Positions 26,346-34,784 of a stretch of 64,000 nt of DNA are shown one piece after another. Numbering within the stretch: position 1 is the stretch's first letter; the number at the start of each line of letters is the position of its first letter. Source of the DNA: BD2-11 sp965221785. Its GTDB lineage: Bacteria > Gemmatimonadota > Gemmatimonadetes > Longimicrobiales > Gaopeijiaceae. Location: NCBI GenBank assembly GCA_965221785.1, contig CBDCSR010000002.1:1054001-1118000 (forward strand), in the 5' to 3' direction. The notes under the pieces are model-generated. The model searched no databases. It had not been told where the DNA came from and was given only the letters and a program-made list of their open reading frames with translations. The position numbers and the translations under genes are program-made.

Positions 26346-27695
26346 CTACGCCGCCTCGCTCATCAGGCGGTCCACCAGGCTGGTATCGACCGCTCCCTCC
26401 ACAAAGCGCGGGTCCCGCAGGATGCGCGAGAGGAAACTCAGGGTCGTGGGCACGCCGCCCACCACGAAGTTGTCCAGGCTGTGGCGGGCCCGGTCGATCG
26501 CCTCCCGGCGGGTCGCCGCGCTCACGATGACCTTGGCCAGCAGCGAGTCGTAGTAGCGAGGGACCGTATAGCCGGCGTAGACGTGCGTATCGAGGCGAAT
26601 CCCGGGGCCCGCGGGCGGATGGAAGACATCGATTCTTCCCGGCGCCGGCATGAAATCCCGCTCCGGATCCTCGGCGTTGATCCGGAACTCGATGGCGTGC
26701 CCACGGTGGTTGGCGGGTTCGGGCGGAAAGGAGAGCGGGACCCCGAACGCCACCCGGATCTGCTCCTTCACCAGATCGAGGCCGGTCGTCACCTCCGTTA
26801 CCGGATGCTCTACCTGGATGCGGGTATTCATCTCGATGAAGTAGAACGCCCCCGAGGGATCCAGCAGGAACTCCACCGTGCCCGCGCCGGCGTATTCTAT
26901 GCCCGCGGCTCCCCGCACGGCGGCGCGGCCCATCTCCTCGCGCAATTCGGGTGACAGTCCATGGGCGGGCGCCTCCTCGATCAGCTTCTGGTGGCGGCGC
27001 TGTACGGAGCAGTCCCGCTCGCCCAGATGCACCACGCGACCATGCCTGTCCCCGAAAACCTGAATCTCCACATGCCGCGGCCGCTCGATGAGCTTCTCCA
27101 GGTAGACCGAGGAATCTCCGAACGCCGCCTGCGCCTCCATCCGGGTCGAGCCGAAGACCCGTTCCAGCTCGCCGGCGTCGCGCGCGATGCGCATTCCCTT
27201 GCCGCCGCCGCCCGCGGCGGCCTTGACCATCACCGGGTACGCGATCTCGTCGGCGAGCCGAAGGGCTTCGCGCACGCTGTTCAGCGCCCCCTCCGAACCC
27301 GGCACGGTGGGCACCCCGATCTCCATCATCGTCTCGCGCGCGACGACCTTGTCGCCCATGGCCCGAATCTGGTCCGCGGTCGGTCCGATGAAGGTGATGC
27401 CGGCGGCATCGCAGATCTCGGAGAACTCCGCGTTCTCCGAGAGCAGCCCGTAGCCGGGGTGGATCGCTTCCGCGCCCGTGATCTCCGCCGCGGCGATGAT
27501 CCGCGGGATGTTCAGGTAGCTCTCGGTCACCGACGGCGGTCCGATGCAGACCGCCTCATCCGCGAAGCGCACATGCAGCGAGTCCCGGTCCGCCTCGGAG
27601 AAGACCGCCACGGCCTCGACGCCGAGCTCGTGGCACGCGCGGATGATACGGAGGGCGATCTCGCCCCGGTTGGCGATCAGTACCTTAGCGAACAC
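26346..27695 (-). CDS. accC: Acetyl-CoA carboxylase, biotin carboxylase subunit
   Basis: This 449-residue ATP-grasp enzyme carboxylates biotin on AccB, the first step of malonyl-CoA formation. The N-terminal domain begins FAKVLIANRGEIALRIIRA. The glycine-rich ATP loop AAAGGGGKGMRI is at 159-170, the catalytic EMNTRIQVEHPVTE region falls near 288-301, and the C-terminal domain follows. GTG 27695 has GGGAG 8 nt upstream. It lies 69 nt behind accB. The carboxyltransferase genes accA and accD are not in the window. Confidence 0.96.
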   Translation of the reverse strand: MFAKVLIANRGEIALRIIRACHELGVEAVAVFSEADRDSLHVRFADEAVCIGPPSVTESYLNIPRIIAAAEITGAEAIHPGYGLLSENAEFSEICDAAGITFIGPTADQIRAMGDKVVARETMMEIGVPTVPGSEGALNSVREALRLADEIAYPVMVKAAAGGGGKGMRIARDAGELERVFGSTRMEAQAAFGDSSVYLEKLIERPRHVEIQVFGDRHGRVVHLGERDCSVQRRHQKLIEEAPAHGLSPELREEMGRAAVRGAAGIEYAGAGTVEFLLDPSGAFYFIEMNTRIQVEHPVTEVTTGLDLVKEQIRVAFGVPLSFPPEPANHRGHAIEFRINAEDPERDFMPAPGRIDVFHPPAGPGIRLDTHVYAGYTVPRYYDSLLAKVIVSAATRREAIDRARHSLDNFVVGGVPTTLSFLSRILRDPRFVEGAVDTSLVDRLMSEAA

Positions 27696-27764
27696 CCGTA
27701 AAGCTCCCGCAACGCGCCCGTCGGATCGAGCCCATGGAACCCCGGCCGAAGGGACGCGGCCCGC

Positions 27765-28262
27765 TCAGACCGGCGCCACCCTGAATAGCACCTGTCCGTA
27801 CTCCACCGGCTCGCCGTCCTCCACCAGGATCTCCTCGATGGTTCCGCTGATGTCGCTCTCGAACTCGTTCATGAGCTTCATGGCCTCGATGATGCAGAGC
27901 GTGTCCCCCTCGGAGATTCTCTGTCCGGTGTCGACGTAGGGTGGGGCTCCCGGGGCTCCGGCGCGGTAGAACGTCCCCACCATCGGCGACTTGATCTCGA
28001 TCAGCGTCGTGGCCGGCTGTTCCCGTGCGACCGAATCGCCCGCAGCCGTCGATTCGGTCGAGGCAGCCGGGGCACCGTCCCCGGAGGCCGGTGGTTCGAC
28101 CGCCCCCGCAACGGGTCCGGCTTGCGCTTCGGTCGGGACCGGAGCTGGCGGGGGGGTCTTGCTGATCCGCACGCGCGTGCCGCCGCGCCGGATCTCCACG
28201 GTGTCGATCCCGCTCTTATCCACCGCCCGGATGAGTCGCTCGACGAACTCGGCGTCGATCAT
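27765..28262 (-). CDS. accB: Acetyl-CoA carboxylase, biotin carboxyl carrier protein
   Basis: This 165-residue subunit carries the covalently bound biotin. The N-terminal part (about 1-35) mediates subunit contact; a Pro/Ala/Ser linker at 36-85 gives mobility; the biotinyl domain at 87-165 holds the biotinylated K129 in EAMKLMNE. The start overlaps the efp stop by 4 nt, and accC follows. Gene order efp-accB-accC is widespread. Confidence 0.96.
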   Translation of the reverse strand: MIDAEFVERLIRAVDKSGIDTVEIRRGGTRVRISKTPPPAPVPTEAQAGPVAGAVEPPASGDGAPAASTESTAAGDSVAREQPATTLIEIKSPMVGTFYRAGAPGAPPYVDTGQRISEGDTLCIIEAMKLMNEFESDISGTIEEILVEDGEPVEYGQVLFRVAPV

Positions 28263-28825
28263 GACGTCACCCGGGTCAAGTACTTGTCCTCCCTGCGATC
28301 CACCCTGAGCACGTCACCCACCTCCACGAAAAGGGGAACCTGGACCACCGCCCCTGTCTCCAGGGTGGCCGGCTTGGTGCCGCCCTGGGCGGTATCGCCC
28401 CGCACGCCGGGCTCCGTGCCGGTCACTTCGAGCTCGACGAAGGCCGGGAGCTCCACGGCGATGGCGGCGTCGTCATGGACCAGGACTTCGCACTCCATAT
28501 TCTCCTTCAGGTATTTCAACTGCTCATCTCCGACCATGCTTCCCGAGACCGCATGCATGTCGTAGGTGCGCAGGTCCATGAAATGGAAGAAAGCGCCGTC
28601 GGTGTAGCTGTACTGCATGGGACGGCGCTCTAGGCGAACGCCCCTCACCCGCTCCCCTGCCCGGAAGGTCTTCTCGACCACGTGGCCGTCCAGCACGTTC
28701 TTGAGCTTCGTGCGCACGAACGCGCCGCCCTTTCCCGGCTTGACGTGCTGAAAATAGGTGATCGCCCACAGGACACCATCGATGTCCAGGATCATGCCAT
28801 TGCGAAAATTGGCTGTAGTGGCCAT
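28259..28825 (-). CDS. efp: Elongation factor P
   Basis: This 188-residue factor relieves ribosome stalling at polyproline. It has the usual three beta-barrel domains: KOW-like domain I with K32 at the tip of the loop HVKPGKGGAF, then the OB-fold domains II (MQYSYTDGAFFHFMD) and III (GDTAQGGTKPATLETG). The loop residue is Lys, not the Arg that would need EarP rhamnosylation; no modifying enzyme (EpmA, YmfI) is in the window. ATG 28825 is followed at the end by a 4-nt overlap with accB. Confidence 0.97.
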   Translation of the reverse strand: MATTANFRNGMILDIDGVLWAITYFQHVKPGKGGAFVRTKLKNVLDGHVVEKTFRAGERVRGVRLERRPMQYSYTDGAFFHFMDLRTYDMHAVSGSMVGDEQLKYLKENMECEVLVHDDAAIAVELPAFVELEVTGTEPGVRGDTAQGGTKPATLETGAVVQVPLFVEVGDVLRVDRREDKYLTRVTS

Positions 28826-28868
28826 GCAGCCTCGTTATGCGTTGCGTCGGCGCACCCCGGCGCCGGAA

Positions 28869-29306
28869 TCAATCCCGGGACAGGTGCGCCAGAAGTCCTC
28901 GAAGGGCCAGAAGATAGCTTTCTGCGCGAAAACCGGCGACCACGCCCGCGGCAAGGGGCGCCAGGTACGACCGATGCCGGAAGGACTCGCGCGCGGCCGG
29001 GTTCGACAGATGCACTTCCACGAAGGGCCTTTCGATCCCGGCGAGGGCGTCCCGCAGGGCGACGCTGGTGTGTGTAAACGCCCCTGGATTGATCAGGACG
29101 CCGTCGATCCGGGGCTCGGCCTCCTCCAGATAGTCGAGAATCGCCCCCTCCGAATTGGACTGGAAGATCTCGACTTCCGCTCCGAGTTCCTCCGCCAGCG
29201 AGCGAAGGCGCCTGTTGATGTCCTCGAGCGTGTCGGAGCCGTACACCTCCGGTTCGCGTCGTCCCAGCATGCGCAGGTTGGCTCCGTGTACGATCGCGAT
29301 TCTCAC
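28869..29306 (-). CDS. aroQ: Type II 3-dehydroquinate dehydratase
   Basis: This 145-residue enzyme catalyses the third step of the shikimate pathway as a dodecamer. The active-site N-terminal loop is HGANLRMLGRREPEVYG (8-23) with catalytic Arg and Tyr22. INPGAFTHTS and EVHLSNPAARESFRH, carrying the catalytic His, follow. The family usually reads GPNL; here the Pro is Ala. The GTG start at 29306 overlaps the stop of the TPR gene upstream (GTGA). It is followed by efp after 43 nt, a neighbour seen in many genomes. Confidence 0.95.
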   Translation of the reverse strand: MRIAIVHGANLRMLGRREPEVYGSDTLEDINRRLRSLAEELGAEVEIFQSNSEGAILDYLEEAEPRIDGVLINPGAFTHTSVALRDALAGIERPFVEVHLSNPAARESFRHRSYLAPLAAGVVAGFRAESYLLALRGLLAHLSRD

Positions 29307-30205
29307 GGCGCCCCCTCGCGCGCGCCGGCAATGGGCACATCGGGCGCCAGCGCCTCGATCGGAACGACCTCCGGACCACCACCGGGCACCGGGAGGACAT
29401 CCGGCGTCTTCGCCGTCTCACCGGATGCTTCGGCCCCGGGTTGCCGGCGAAGGCGCTCCAGACGGCTCACGAGCGCTGCGTCTCCGGGCTCGGATTCGAG
29501 AAGCCGCTCGTAGACCGCGATCGCCTGCGTATGGAGCCCCTGCTGTTCGTAGAGCTGGCCCATGGTGCGTGTGTAGATGCCCGCGTCCTCTACGGCGTCG
29601 GAAACGGCCGGTGTCTCGATCGGGATCCCGGTTGGACCGCTACCCCCTCCCGTTCCCTTCTTCGGCACCGGAGCGACTTTCTCTTCCTCGGCTTCAGCGG
29701 CGGCGGGCTGCTCCTCTTCGGGCTCAACTACGGCCACCTGTTCTTCCTCGGCTTCCAGAGCAACGGGATCGACCGAAGCCAGTCCGCTGTCGGTCCCGGC
29801 AGCCCATACGCCCGCGTCACCGGCCATCCATGACTCGTCCGGGAGCTCGGCATCGCCGTCACTCCGTGAGGCGGACGCCGGGGCGTCCTCGACGAGAGGA
29901 CCGACCCTGGCCAGAACCAGCTGCGCCTCCACGTTCCCCGGATCGAGCTCGAGTACGCGCCGGGTGGCAGCCAGCGTTCCCGCATGGTCCGAAACATCAC
30001 GGGCGATCCGCATCGCCACCACGTGTGCGCTCGCGAAATCGGGATGACGCCGCAGACCCTCTTCGAGCAGGAGCCTGGCCCGCAGCAAATCGCCCGCCCG
30101 CCTGTAGGCGTCCGCCAGGGGCACGAACGAACGGCCCCGTCGATCCTCCGGAGAGTGGAAGCAGGAGTACAGCCTGCGAATCCTCCGCTCCAGCGACTGA
30201 TCCAC
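29303..30205 (-). CDS. Tetratricopeptide-repeat protein with acidic linker
   Basis: This cytoplasmic-looking protein has about 300 residues. An N-terminal pair of TPR-like helices (FVPLADAYRRAGDLLRARLL, then TLAATRRVLELDPGNVEAQL) is joined by a long Glu/Ala/Pro-rich linker to a second TPR pair (YTRTMGQLYEQQGLHTQAIA). The C-terminus is Pro/Gly-rich. The start is set at GTG 30205 because the promoter at 30301-30329 would place the transcript start near 30294; no earlier in-frame start lies within that transcript. It overlaps aroQ by 4 nt. TPR proteins usually scaffold complexes; no specific function can be given. Confidence 0.6.
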   Translation of the reverse strand: MDQSLERRIRRLYSCFHSPEDRRGRSFVPLADAYRRAGDLLRARLLLEEGLRRHPDFASAHVVAMRIARDVSDHAGTLAATRRVLELDPGNVEAQLVLARVGPLVEDAPASASRSDGDAELPDESWMAGDAGVWAAGTDSGLASVDPVALEAEEEQVAVVEPEEEQPAAAEAEEEKVAPVPKKGTGGGSGPTGIPIETPAVSDAVEDAGIYTRTMGQLYEQQGLHTQAIAVYERLLESEPGDAALVSRLERLRRQPGAEASGETAKTPDVLPVPGGGPEVVPIEALAPDVPIAGAREGAP

Positions 30206-30300
30206 AGGCAGGCTCTCGGAAAGAGGGAAGACCCCGGCACTGCGCGGCTCGGGCGACGCGCGTCGAATTCGCGAGAGGCCCTCGCGCGTCAACCGGGAAA

Positions 30301-30329
30301 GGTAGGGAGCCGCCGCGAAGGGTGTCAAC
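30301..30329 (-). promoter_or_regulatory. Sigma-70-type promoter for the TPR-aroQ-efp-acc genes
   Basis: On the minus strand a perfect TTGACA (-35, 30329-30324) is followed by a 17-nt spacer and CTACCT (-10, 30306-30301; TACCTT is also possible at 18 nt). Predicted transcript start near 30294, about 90 nt ahead of the gene. The -10 is weak, the -35 ideal. Confidence 0.5.
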
Positions 30330-30351
30330 GGAACCCTTCCGGGGCCTCGCT

Positions 30352-30380
30352 TGAGAGCCGTCCCGCATTCCCGTAAATTG
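30352..30380 (+). promoter_or_regulatory. Sigma-70-type promoter for the PpiD-like gene
   Basis: TTGAGA (-35, 30352-30357) and TAAATT (-10, 30375-30380) are separated by exactly 17 nt. The predicted start near 30387 gives a leader of about 65 nt. The two promoters of this gap point away from each other and their -35 boxes are only 22 nt apart. Confidence 0.65.
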
Positions 30381-30451
30381 CGTCCCTCGCGGTACATTCC
30401 CGCGATCACACCATTCTTGCCGGCCCCGGACACGCCAGGAGACGCCTCGCC

Positions 30452-32278
30452 ATGATGCGGACCATGCGGGACAACACGAAGTGGATCATGATGATCACCG
30501 CGCTCGCGTTCGCCGCGCTCATGGTCTTCGAGTGGGGAATGGACATTACCGGGCGCACCTCCGGGTTGAGCGAGCTGGGTGAGGTCGATGGCGTGCCGGT
30601 CATGTACGACCAGTACCAGTTCGCCTACCGGAACCTCTACGAGCAGACGCAACTGGCCCAGGAAGAGGCGATCACGTCCGACCAGAACCTTGACATCGAG
30701 GATGCCGCCTTCGACGACGTCGTGACCCAGATCCTGATCCAGCGGGAACTCGAACGGCGCGGCATCCGGGTGAGCGACGATGAAATCCGTCAGGCCGCGC
30801 GCTTCAGTCCTCCGCCGCAGTTCCAGGGGCTCGAGGGCTTCCAGACCGACGGCGTCTTCGACATGCAGAAGTACCAGAACTATCTTGCCACCGCTTCGGA
30901 GGCGGCCCTGCTGGAGCTAGAAGCCTACTACCGCGACGTCATCCCCCGCACCAAGCTCCTGCGGCAGCTGAGCACGGGCATCTATCTCCCCGACGCGGCT
31001 CTCTGGTCGGCGTACAGGGACGAGAACGAGCAGGCCGAAATCCGCTACCTGTCGCTGGATCCGGCGACGCGCATCAGCGATGACGAGGTCGAGGTCTCCG
31101 ATGCGGAAGTCGCCGCGTACTACCGGGAGAACCGTGACGAGTTCGCCGTGCCCCCGAGGGCTACCGTGGTCTCGGTCGTGCTCGACAAGGATCCGAACGC
31201 CGCCGACACGGCGGCCGCGCGCGAGCGTGCCGAGGAGATCCGCCAGGAGATCCTCGAGGGAGCCGACTTCGCCGAGTTGGCCGGTGAGGAATCGGCGGAC
31301 GAGGGTTCGGCCGCCCTGGGCGGCGACCTGGGAACCTTCCCCCGGGGGATGATGGTGCCGGAATTCGATTCGGCGGCGTTCAGCGCGCCGCTGGAAACGG
31401 TTACCGAACCGGTCGGCACGCAGTTCGGCTGGCACCTTATCGAAGTGACCTCGCGCACCGCGGACTCGGTGAGCGCACGCCACATCCTGGTGCCCGTGGA
31501 GCGCACCGACGCCTCCGAAATCGATCTGCTGACCACGGCCGACTCCCTCGAGGTGCTGGGCGAGAACCTCCCCCTCAGGGAAGCAGCGGCCGAGCTGGGC
31601 CTGGAGGCCACCCCGGTCGACATCACCGAGGAGTTCCCCTTCGTGCTGGGTGCGGGCCAGGTGCGCGAGGGGTCGGAGTGGGCGTTCGAGGAAGCGGAGG
31701 AAGGGGACGTCAGCCCCGTTTTCGAGAACGCCGAAGCCTTCTACGCGCTGGAGCTGGTCGGCCGTGAGCCGGAGGGGGTTCTGCCGCTCGAACAGGCGCG
31801 CGCAGCCATCGAACGAACCCTGAGGCTGGAAAAGAAGCTCGAGCGTGCTCTGGCACACGCCGAGGACGCCGCCCGGGACGGGGGCACCCTGGAACAGATC
31901 GCCGAGCGCCTGGAGGCCGACATCGAAGAGTCGCCTCCGTTCTCACGCAGCGATTTCGTGCCCGGACTCGGCCGGCAGAACACGGTCATCGGCACCGCAT
32001 TCGGTCTGGAGCCGGGCCAGGTGAGCGGCGTCGTGGAGGCCAACGGACGCGCGTTCGTCATCGAGCTGGCGGAGCGGATTCCCGCGGACAGCACTGCCTG
32101 GGAAGAACAGAAGGTGGTTCAGCGCGCGATGATCGGGAGCACGCTGGGTCAGCAGCGGCTGGACCAGTGGATCAACAGCCTGCGTGAGCGCGCCGACATC
32201 GTCGATCGCCGCCGGGAGGTCTTCCGGGCCCAGGAGGAGGCTGCGAACCAGACGCAGCTTCCGCTGGCCTTCCAGTAG
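30452..32278 (+). CDS. PpiD/SurA-like peptidyl-prolyl isomerase chaperone
   Basis: This 608-residue protein is the only long plus-strand gene apart from the small left-end one. One N-terminal membrane anchor (about 11-31, WIMMITALAFAALMVFEW) is followed by a SurA-N-like helical region (about 45-180), a parvulin domain around 235-345 (EEIRQEILEGADFAELAGEE, GGDLGTFPRGMMVPEF, FGWHLIEV), and a second, more divergent rotamase-like region near 420-560. The periplasmic part is very acidic. PpiD relatives assist folding of outer-membrane proteins at the Sec translocon exit. It has its own promoter and a hairpin just behind the stop. Confidence 0.86.
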   Translation: MMRTMRDNTKWIMMITALAFAALMVFEWGMDITGRTSGLSELGEVDGVPVMYDQYQFAYRNLYEQTQLAQEEAITSDQNLDIEDAAFDDVVTQILIQRELERRGIRVSDDEIRQAARFSPPPQFQGLEGFQTDGVFDMQKYQNYLATASEAALLELEAYYRDVIPRTKLLRQLSTGIYLPDAALWSAYRDENEQAEIRYLSLDPATRISDDEVEVSDAEVAAYYRENRDEFAVPPRATVVSVVLDKDPNAADTAAARERAEEIRQEILEGADFAELAGEESADEGSAALGGDLGTFPRGMMVPEFDSAAFSAPLETVTEPVGTQFGWHLIEVTSRTADSVSARHILVPVERTDASEIDLLTTADSLEVLGENLPLREAAAELGLEATPVDITEEFPFVLGAGQVREGSEWAFEEAEEGDVSPVFENAEAFYALELVGREPEGVLPLEQARAAIERTLRLEKKLERALAHAEDAARDGGTLEQIAERLEADIEESPPFSRSDFVPGLGRQNTVIGTAFGLEPGQVSGVVEANGRAFVIELAERIPADSTAWEEQKVVQRAMIGSTLGQQRLDQWINSLRERADIVDRRREVFRAQEEAANQTQLPLAFQ

Positions 32279-32282
32279 GCGG

Positions 32283-32311
32283 GGGCCGCCGCCCCGCCCG
32301 GGCGGCGGCCC
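32283..32311 (+). terminator. Strong GC hairpin between convergent genes
   Basis: GGGCCGCCGCCC and GGGCGGCGGCCC form a perfect 12-bp stem with a 5-nt loop, starting 4 nt after the stop of the PpiD-like gene. GGCCTTCTT follows, a poor U-run, so efficient termination on this side is likely but not certain. It lies 9 nt from the tatA stop on the opposite strand and could serve both. Confidence 0.7.
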
Positions 32312-32319
32312 GGCCTTCT

Positions 32320-32598
32320 TCAGGCAGTCGTCCCGGCTTCCGCGCCCGCTTCCGTTCGACTACCAAGTTTCCGCGGCTCTCCACCCTCTTCCGAACTCTC
32401 CGCGGGAGAGGGTGCGACCATCTTGGGCTGCTGGGGTGTCTTCAGCTCCCGCTCGATGTCCCGCACCGAGCTCTTGAATTCGCGAATCCCCTTGCCCAGC
32501 GACGAGCCGATTTCCGGGAGGCGCTTGGCGCCGAAGAGAAGCAAGAACACCAGGAAGATCAGGATGATCTCCCACATTCCAAGTCCGCTGAATCCCAT
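32320..32598 (-). CDS. tatA: Twin-arginine translocase subunit TatA/TatB family
   Basis: This 92-residue protein has the TatA architecture: a short N-terminal membrane helix (GMWEIILIFLVFLLLFG), the hinge FGAKRLPEIG, an amphipathic helix (SSLGKGIREFKSSVRDIE), and an acidic/polar disordered tail. TatA oligomers form the passage for folded proteins; the short length favours TatA over TatB. TatC is encoded 7.5 kb away in the same strand. ATG 32598 has GAAGGAG upstream. Confidence 0.9.
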   Translation of the reverse strand: MGFSGLGMWEIILIFLVFLLLFGAKRLPEIGSSLGKGIREFKSSVRDIERELKTPQQPKMVAPSPAESSEEGGEPRKLGSRTEAGAEAGTTA

Positions 32599-32716
32599 GA
32601 CAGCTCCTTCCCGCTGATGACCGGCGAAGCGTGCTGGTCCGTTCGAAGTGCTCGGTCAATCTAACTCATACCGGTGTCTCGCGCGCCGGGTCCAGGCGGG
32701 GCTCGTCCGCGGGCTG

Positions 32717-32998
32717 CTAGAGCCAGGCGCGGACGATCGGCGCCACGATGCCGATTCCGGCCAGCGTGAGCACGTTGAAATGAAATGCCAGCGGTCCGAG
32801 CGTGATGTCAAGCGCAACCAGTCCCACTGAGACCGGGCCCAGGCTCGCCGTCACCGCCGCGGTCAGGAACTCGCGGGTCACGCTCTCGGGCATGAACTGG
32901 GCGAGGCGGGTGAGCAGCGCGCCCAGGATGAAGCCACCCACCAGGACCACCACGGCCCGGGAGTACGATCTGCTTCGAGCTTCGAGCAACTTAGCCAC
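32717..32998 (-). CDS. DUF4321-like small membrane protein
   Basis: This 93-residue protein is predicted from GTG 32998, which has an ideal GGAGG site 7 nt upstream (a longer frame to 33022 lacks one). Two or three hydrophobic segments (AVVVLVGGFILGALLTRLA, VGLVALDITLGPLAF, VLTLAGIGIVAPIV) flank a polar middle. The pattern resembles the DUF4321 family of short membrane proteins. Function unknown. It lies between the polyprenyl synthase gene and tatA. Confidence 0.68.
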   Translation of the reverse strand: MAKLLEARSRSYSRAVVVLVGGFILGALLTRLAQFMPESVTREFLTAAVTASLGPVSVGLVALDITLGPLAFHFNVLTLAGIGIVAPIVRAWL

Positions 32999-33085
32999 TG
33001 GACGACCTCCGACCGCGGCCATCCCGGCCGCGGAGCTTGTGTAACGACTTCGTGTCTCCCGTCACGTGCCAGGGTCCGGGAGGTT

Positions 33086-34084
33086 TCATCGACGCCGATC
33101 GACCACGTAGGCGATCGAGGTGAGAAGCGCCTTTTTGGCGGACCCCGCCTCCAGCTCCTCGAGCGCCGCGGCCGCCCAGCCGGCGTAGCGCTCTGCCCGT
33201 TCGCGCGCGTACTCAAGCCCGCCCAGTTCCTCCACCAGCTCGATGAGCCCGGCGATCTCCTCGTCGGAAGGATCGCGACTGGAGAAGAACCTGCGAATCC
33301 CTTGCCGTTCCCTGGCCCCGGCCACCTTCATCGCTCCGATCAGAGGCAGCGTAACCTTCCGCTGGCGCAGGTCGTGGCCCGTGGGTTTGCCGGTCACCGC
33401 TTCGGTCCCGGTGTAGTCGAGCAAGTCGTCGGCAATCTGAAACGCCATCCCGAGATTGTGTCCGAAGCGCCTGAGCGCCGAGCACCGGGGATCCGACCCG
33501 GTCGCGAGGGCGCCGATCTCGCAGGATGCGGCCATCAGGGATGCCGTCTTGGCTGCGATCAGGGCGTAGTAGTCCCTTTCGGAAAAGTCCAGGGCGTCGT
33601 AGGAGGTGAGCTGGCGCATTTCTCCCAGACTCATCTCGTTGGCGGCGACCGCCAGGCAGCGCAGCACGTCCAGATTGCCGACGCGCGTCAGCTCGGTGAC
33701 GGAGCGGCTGTAAAGGTAGTCCCCCATGATGATCGCGACCTGATGCGTCCACAGCGCGTTGACCGTGGGCAGGCCGCGGCGCAGCACCGAGTGGTCCACG
33801 GCATCGTCGTGCACCAGGGTGGCCAGGTGCACCAGTTCGACGGCCGCCGCCAGAGTAACGGCGGGATCCCCGTCTCCCCCGCAGATCCGGTCCGCCAGGA
33901 GCACCAGAGTGGGGCGAAACATCTTGCCCCGCATGAGCAGGAGGTACTGGTTGACCTCGTCGGTCATCCCCAGATTGGCGCGAACGATGCGCCGGAGCTC
34001 CTCGCGCACGCGCTCCAGATCCTCCCGCACCGGCTCCTGAATGTGGGCAAGCGTGGATGGGTTCGTAGTGACGGGCTGGGTCAA
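33086..34084 (-). CDS. Polyprenyl diphosphate synthase (trans-isoprenyl, long-chain)
   Basis: This enzyme of about 332 residues adds isopentenyl units to an allylic diphosphate, making the octaprenyl- or similar chain of quinones. The first Asp-rich motif is LVHDDAVDHS at 91-99 and the second is IADDLLDYTG at 217-226; GKMFRP and GLPTVNALW are also typical. The start is uncertain: TTG 34084 fits the family's N-terminal length and has a purine-rich site, GTG 34030 is the alternative. Chain length cannot be read reliably from the residues seen. It lies 31 nt behind a TPR gene. Confidence 0.88.
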   Translation of the reverse strand: MTQPVTTNPSTLAHIQEPVREDLERVREELRRIVRANLGMTDEVNQYLLLMRGKMFRPTLVLLADRICGGDGDPAVTLAAAVELVHLATLVHDDAVDHSVLRRGLPTVNALWTHQVAIIMGDYLYSRSVTELTRVGNLDVLRCLAVAANEMSLGEMRQLTSYDALDFSERDYYALIAAKTASLMAASCEIGALATGSDPRCSALRRFGHNLGMAFQIADDLLDYTGTEAVTGKPTGHDLRQRKVTLPLIGAMKVAGARERQGIRRFFSSRDPSDEEIAGLIELVEELGGLEYARERAERYAGWAAAALEELEAGSAKKALLTSIAYVVDRRR

Positions 34085-34115
34085 CGACCTCTTTCCGGAA
34101 AGGGGTGAGCCTGGG

Positions 34116-34784
34116 TCAGGAGGGGCTGCCGGGAGCAGGATCCGCCGACTCGCCGACCGTCCCCCTCGGCGCCCGGCCGAGTTCGCGCAGGCGCGCCTCG
34201 ACATCCTGAAAGCCGATGTCGATTGCGAGAGTCTTCCTGTAGAAGTCGCACGCCGCCTCGTGATTGCCGGACGCCTCCTGAGCGCGCCCCATATAGTAGT
34301 AGATTCCCAGGAAGTCGTCTTCGCGCCCGAGGGGCAGGTCGAGGGCCTTCGCCAGCGTGCTGGCCGCGAGTTCGGCATGGCCGGCGTCGAGAAGGCAGCG
34401 ACCCAGCATCTCATGCGCCGCCGAATTCGCGGGGTCCTCGCGGACCGCGCGTTGAAACTCGCCTATGGCCTCCTGGCCGAACCCCATGGTCCGGTACGCG
34501 GTGCCCATGTCCTGATGGGTGCGCGCATCCCCGGCAGGAAGGCCGCGGGTCAACCGGGCTCTGAAGCGCGACAAGGCGGCCCGGAAGTCCTCGCCGGGTT
34601 CCGCGTTCTCATCTTCCTCGGTCAGTCGGGTCGCCGCCGATGCCGACCTCTCGTCCAGGAGCAGCGCCCTGAGGTCGACATACCGGGAGGGTGATTCGGA
34701 CTCGCGGGCATCCTCCCGGGGACCCGCGGGCGGGTCGGTGCCCTGAGGATCCCCGGCCGGCTCCAGGCGCGCGTCGGCCGTCAT
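34116..34784 (-). CDS. Tetratricopeptide-repeat protein
   Basis: This 222-residue protein has an N-terminal low-complexity region (about 1-60, rich in Pro, Asp, Glu, Arg) and three TPR-like units from about 85 to 205: THQDMGTAYRTMGFGQEAIG, SAAHEMLGRCLLDAGHAELA and YYYMGRAQEASGNHEAACDF. There is no signal peptide or membrane segment. It is coupled by a 4-nt overlap to the formimidoyltransferase gene upstream. A scaffold role is likely; nothing more specific can be said. Confidence 0.62.
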   Translation of the reverse strand: MTADARLEPAGDPQGTDPPAGPREDARESESPSRYVDLRALLLDERSASAATRLTEEDENAEPGEDFRAALSRFRARLTRGLPAGDARTHQDMGTAYRTMGFGQEAIGEFQRAVREDPANSAAHEMLGRCLLDAGHAELAASTLAKALDLPLGREDDFLGIYYYMGRAQEASGNHEAACDFYRKTLAIDIGFQDVEARLRELGRAPRGTVGESADPAPGSPS

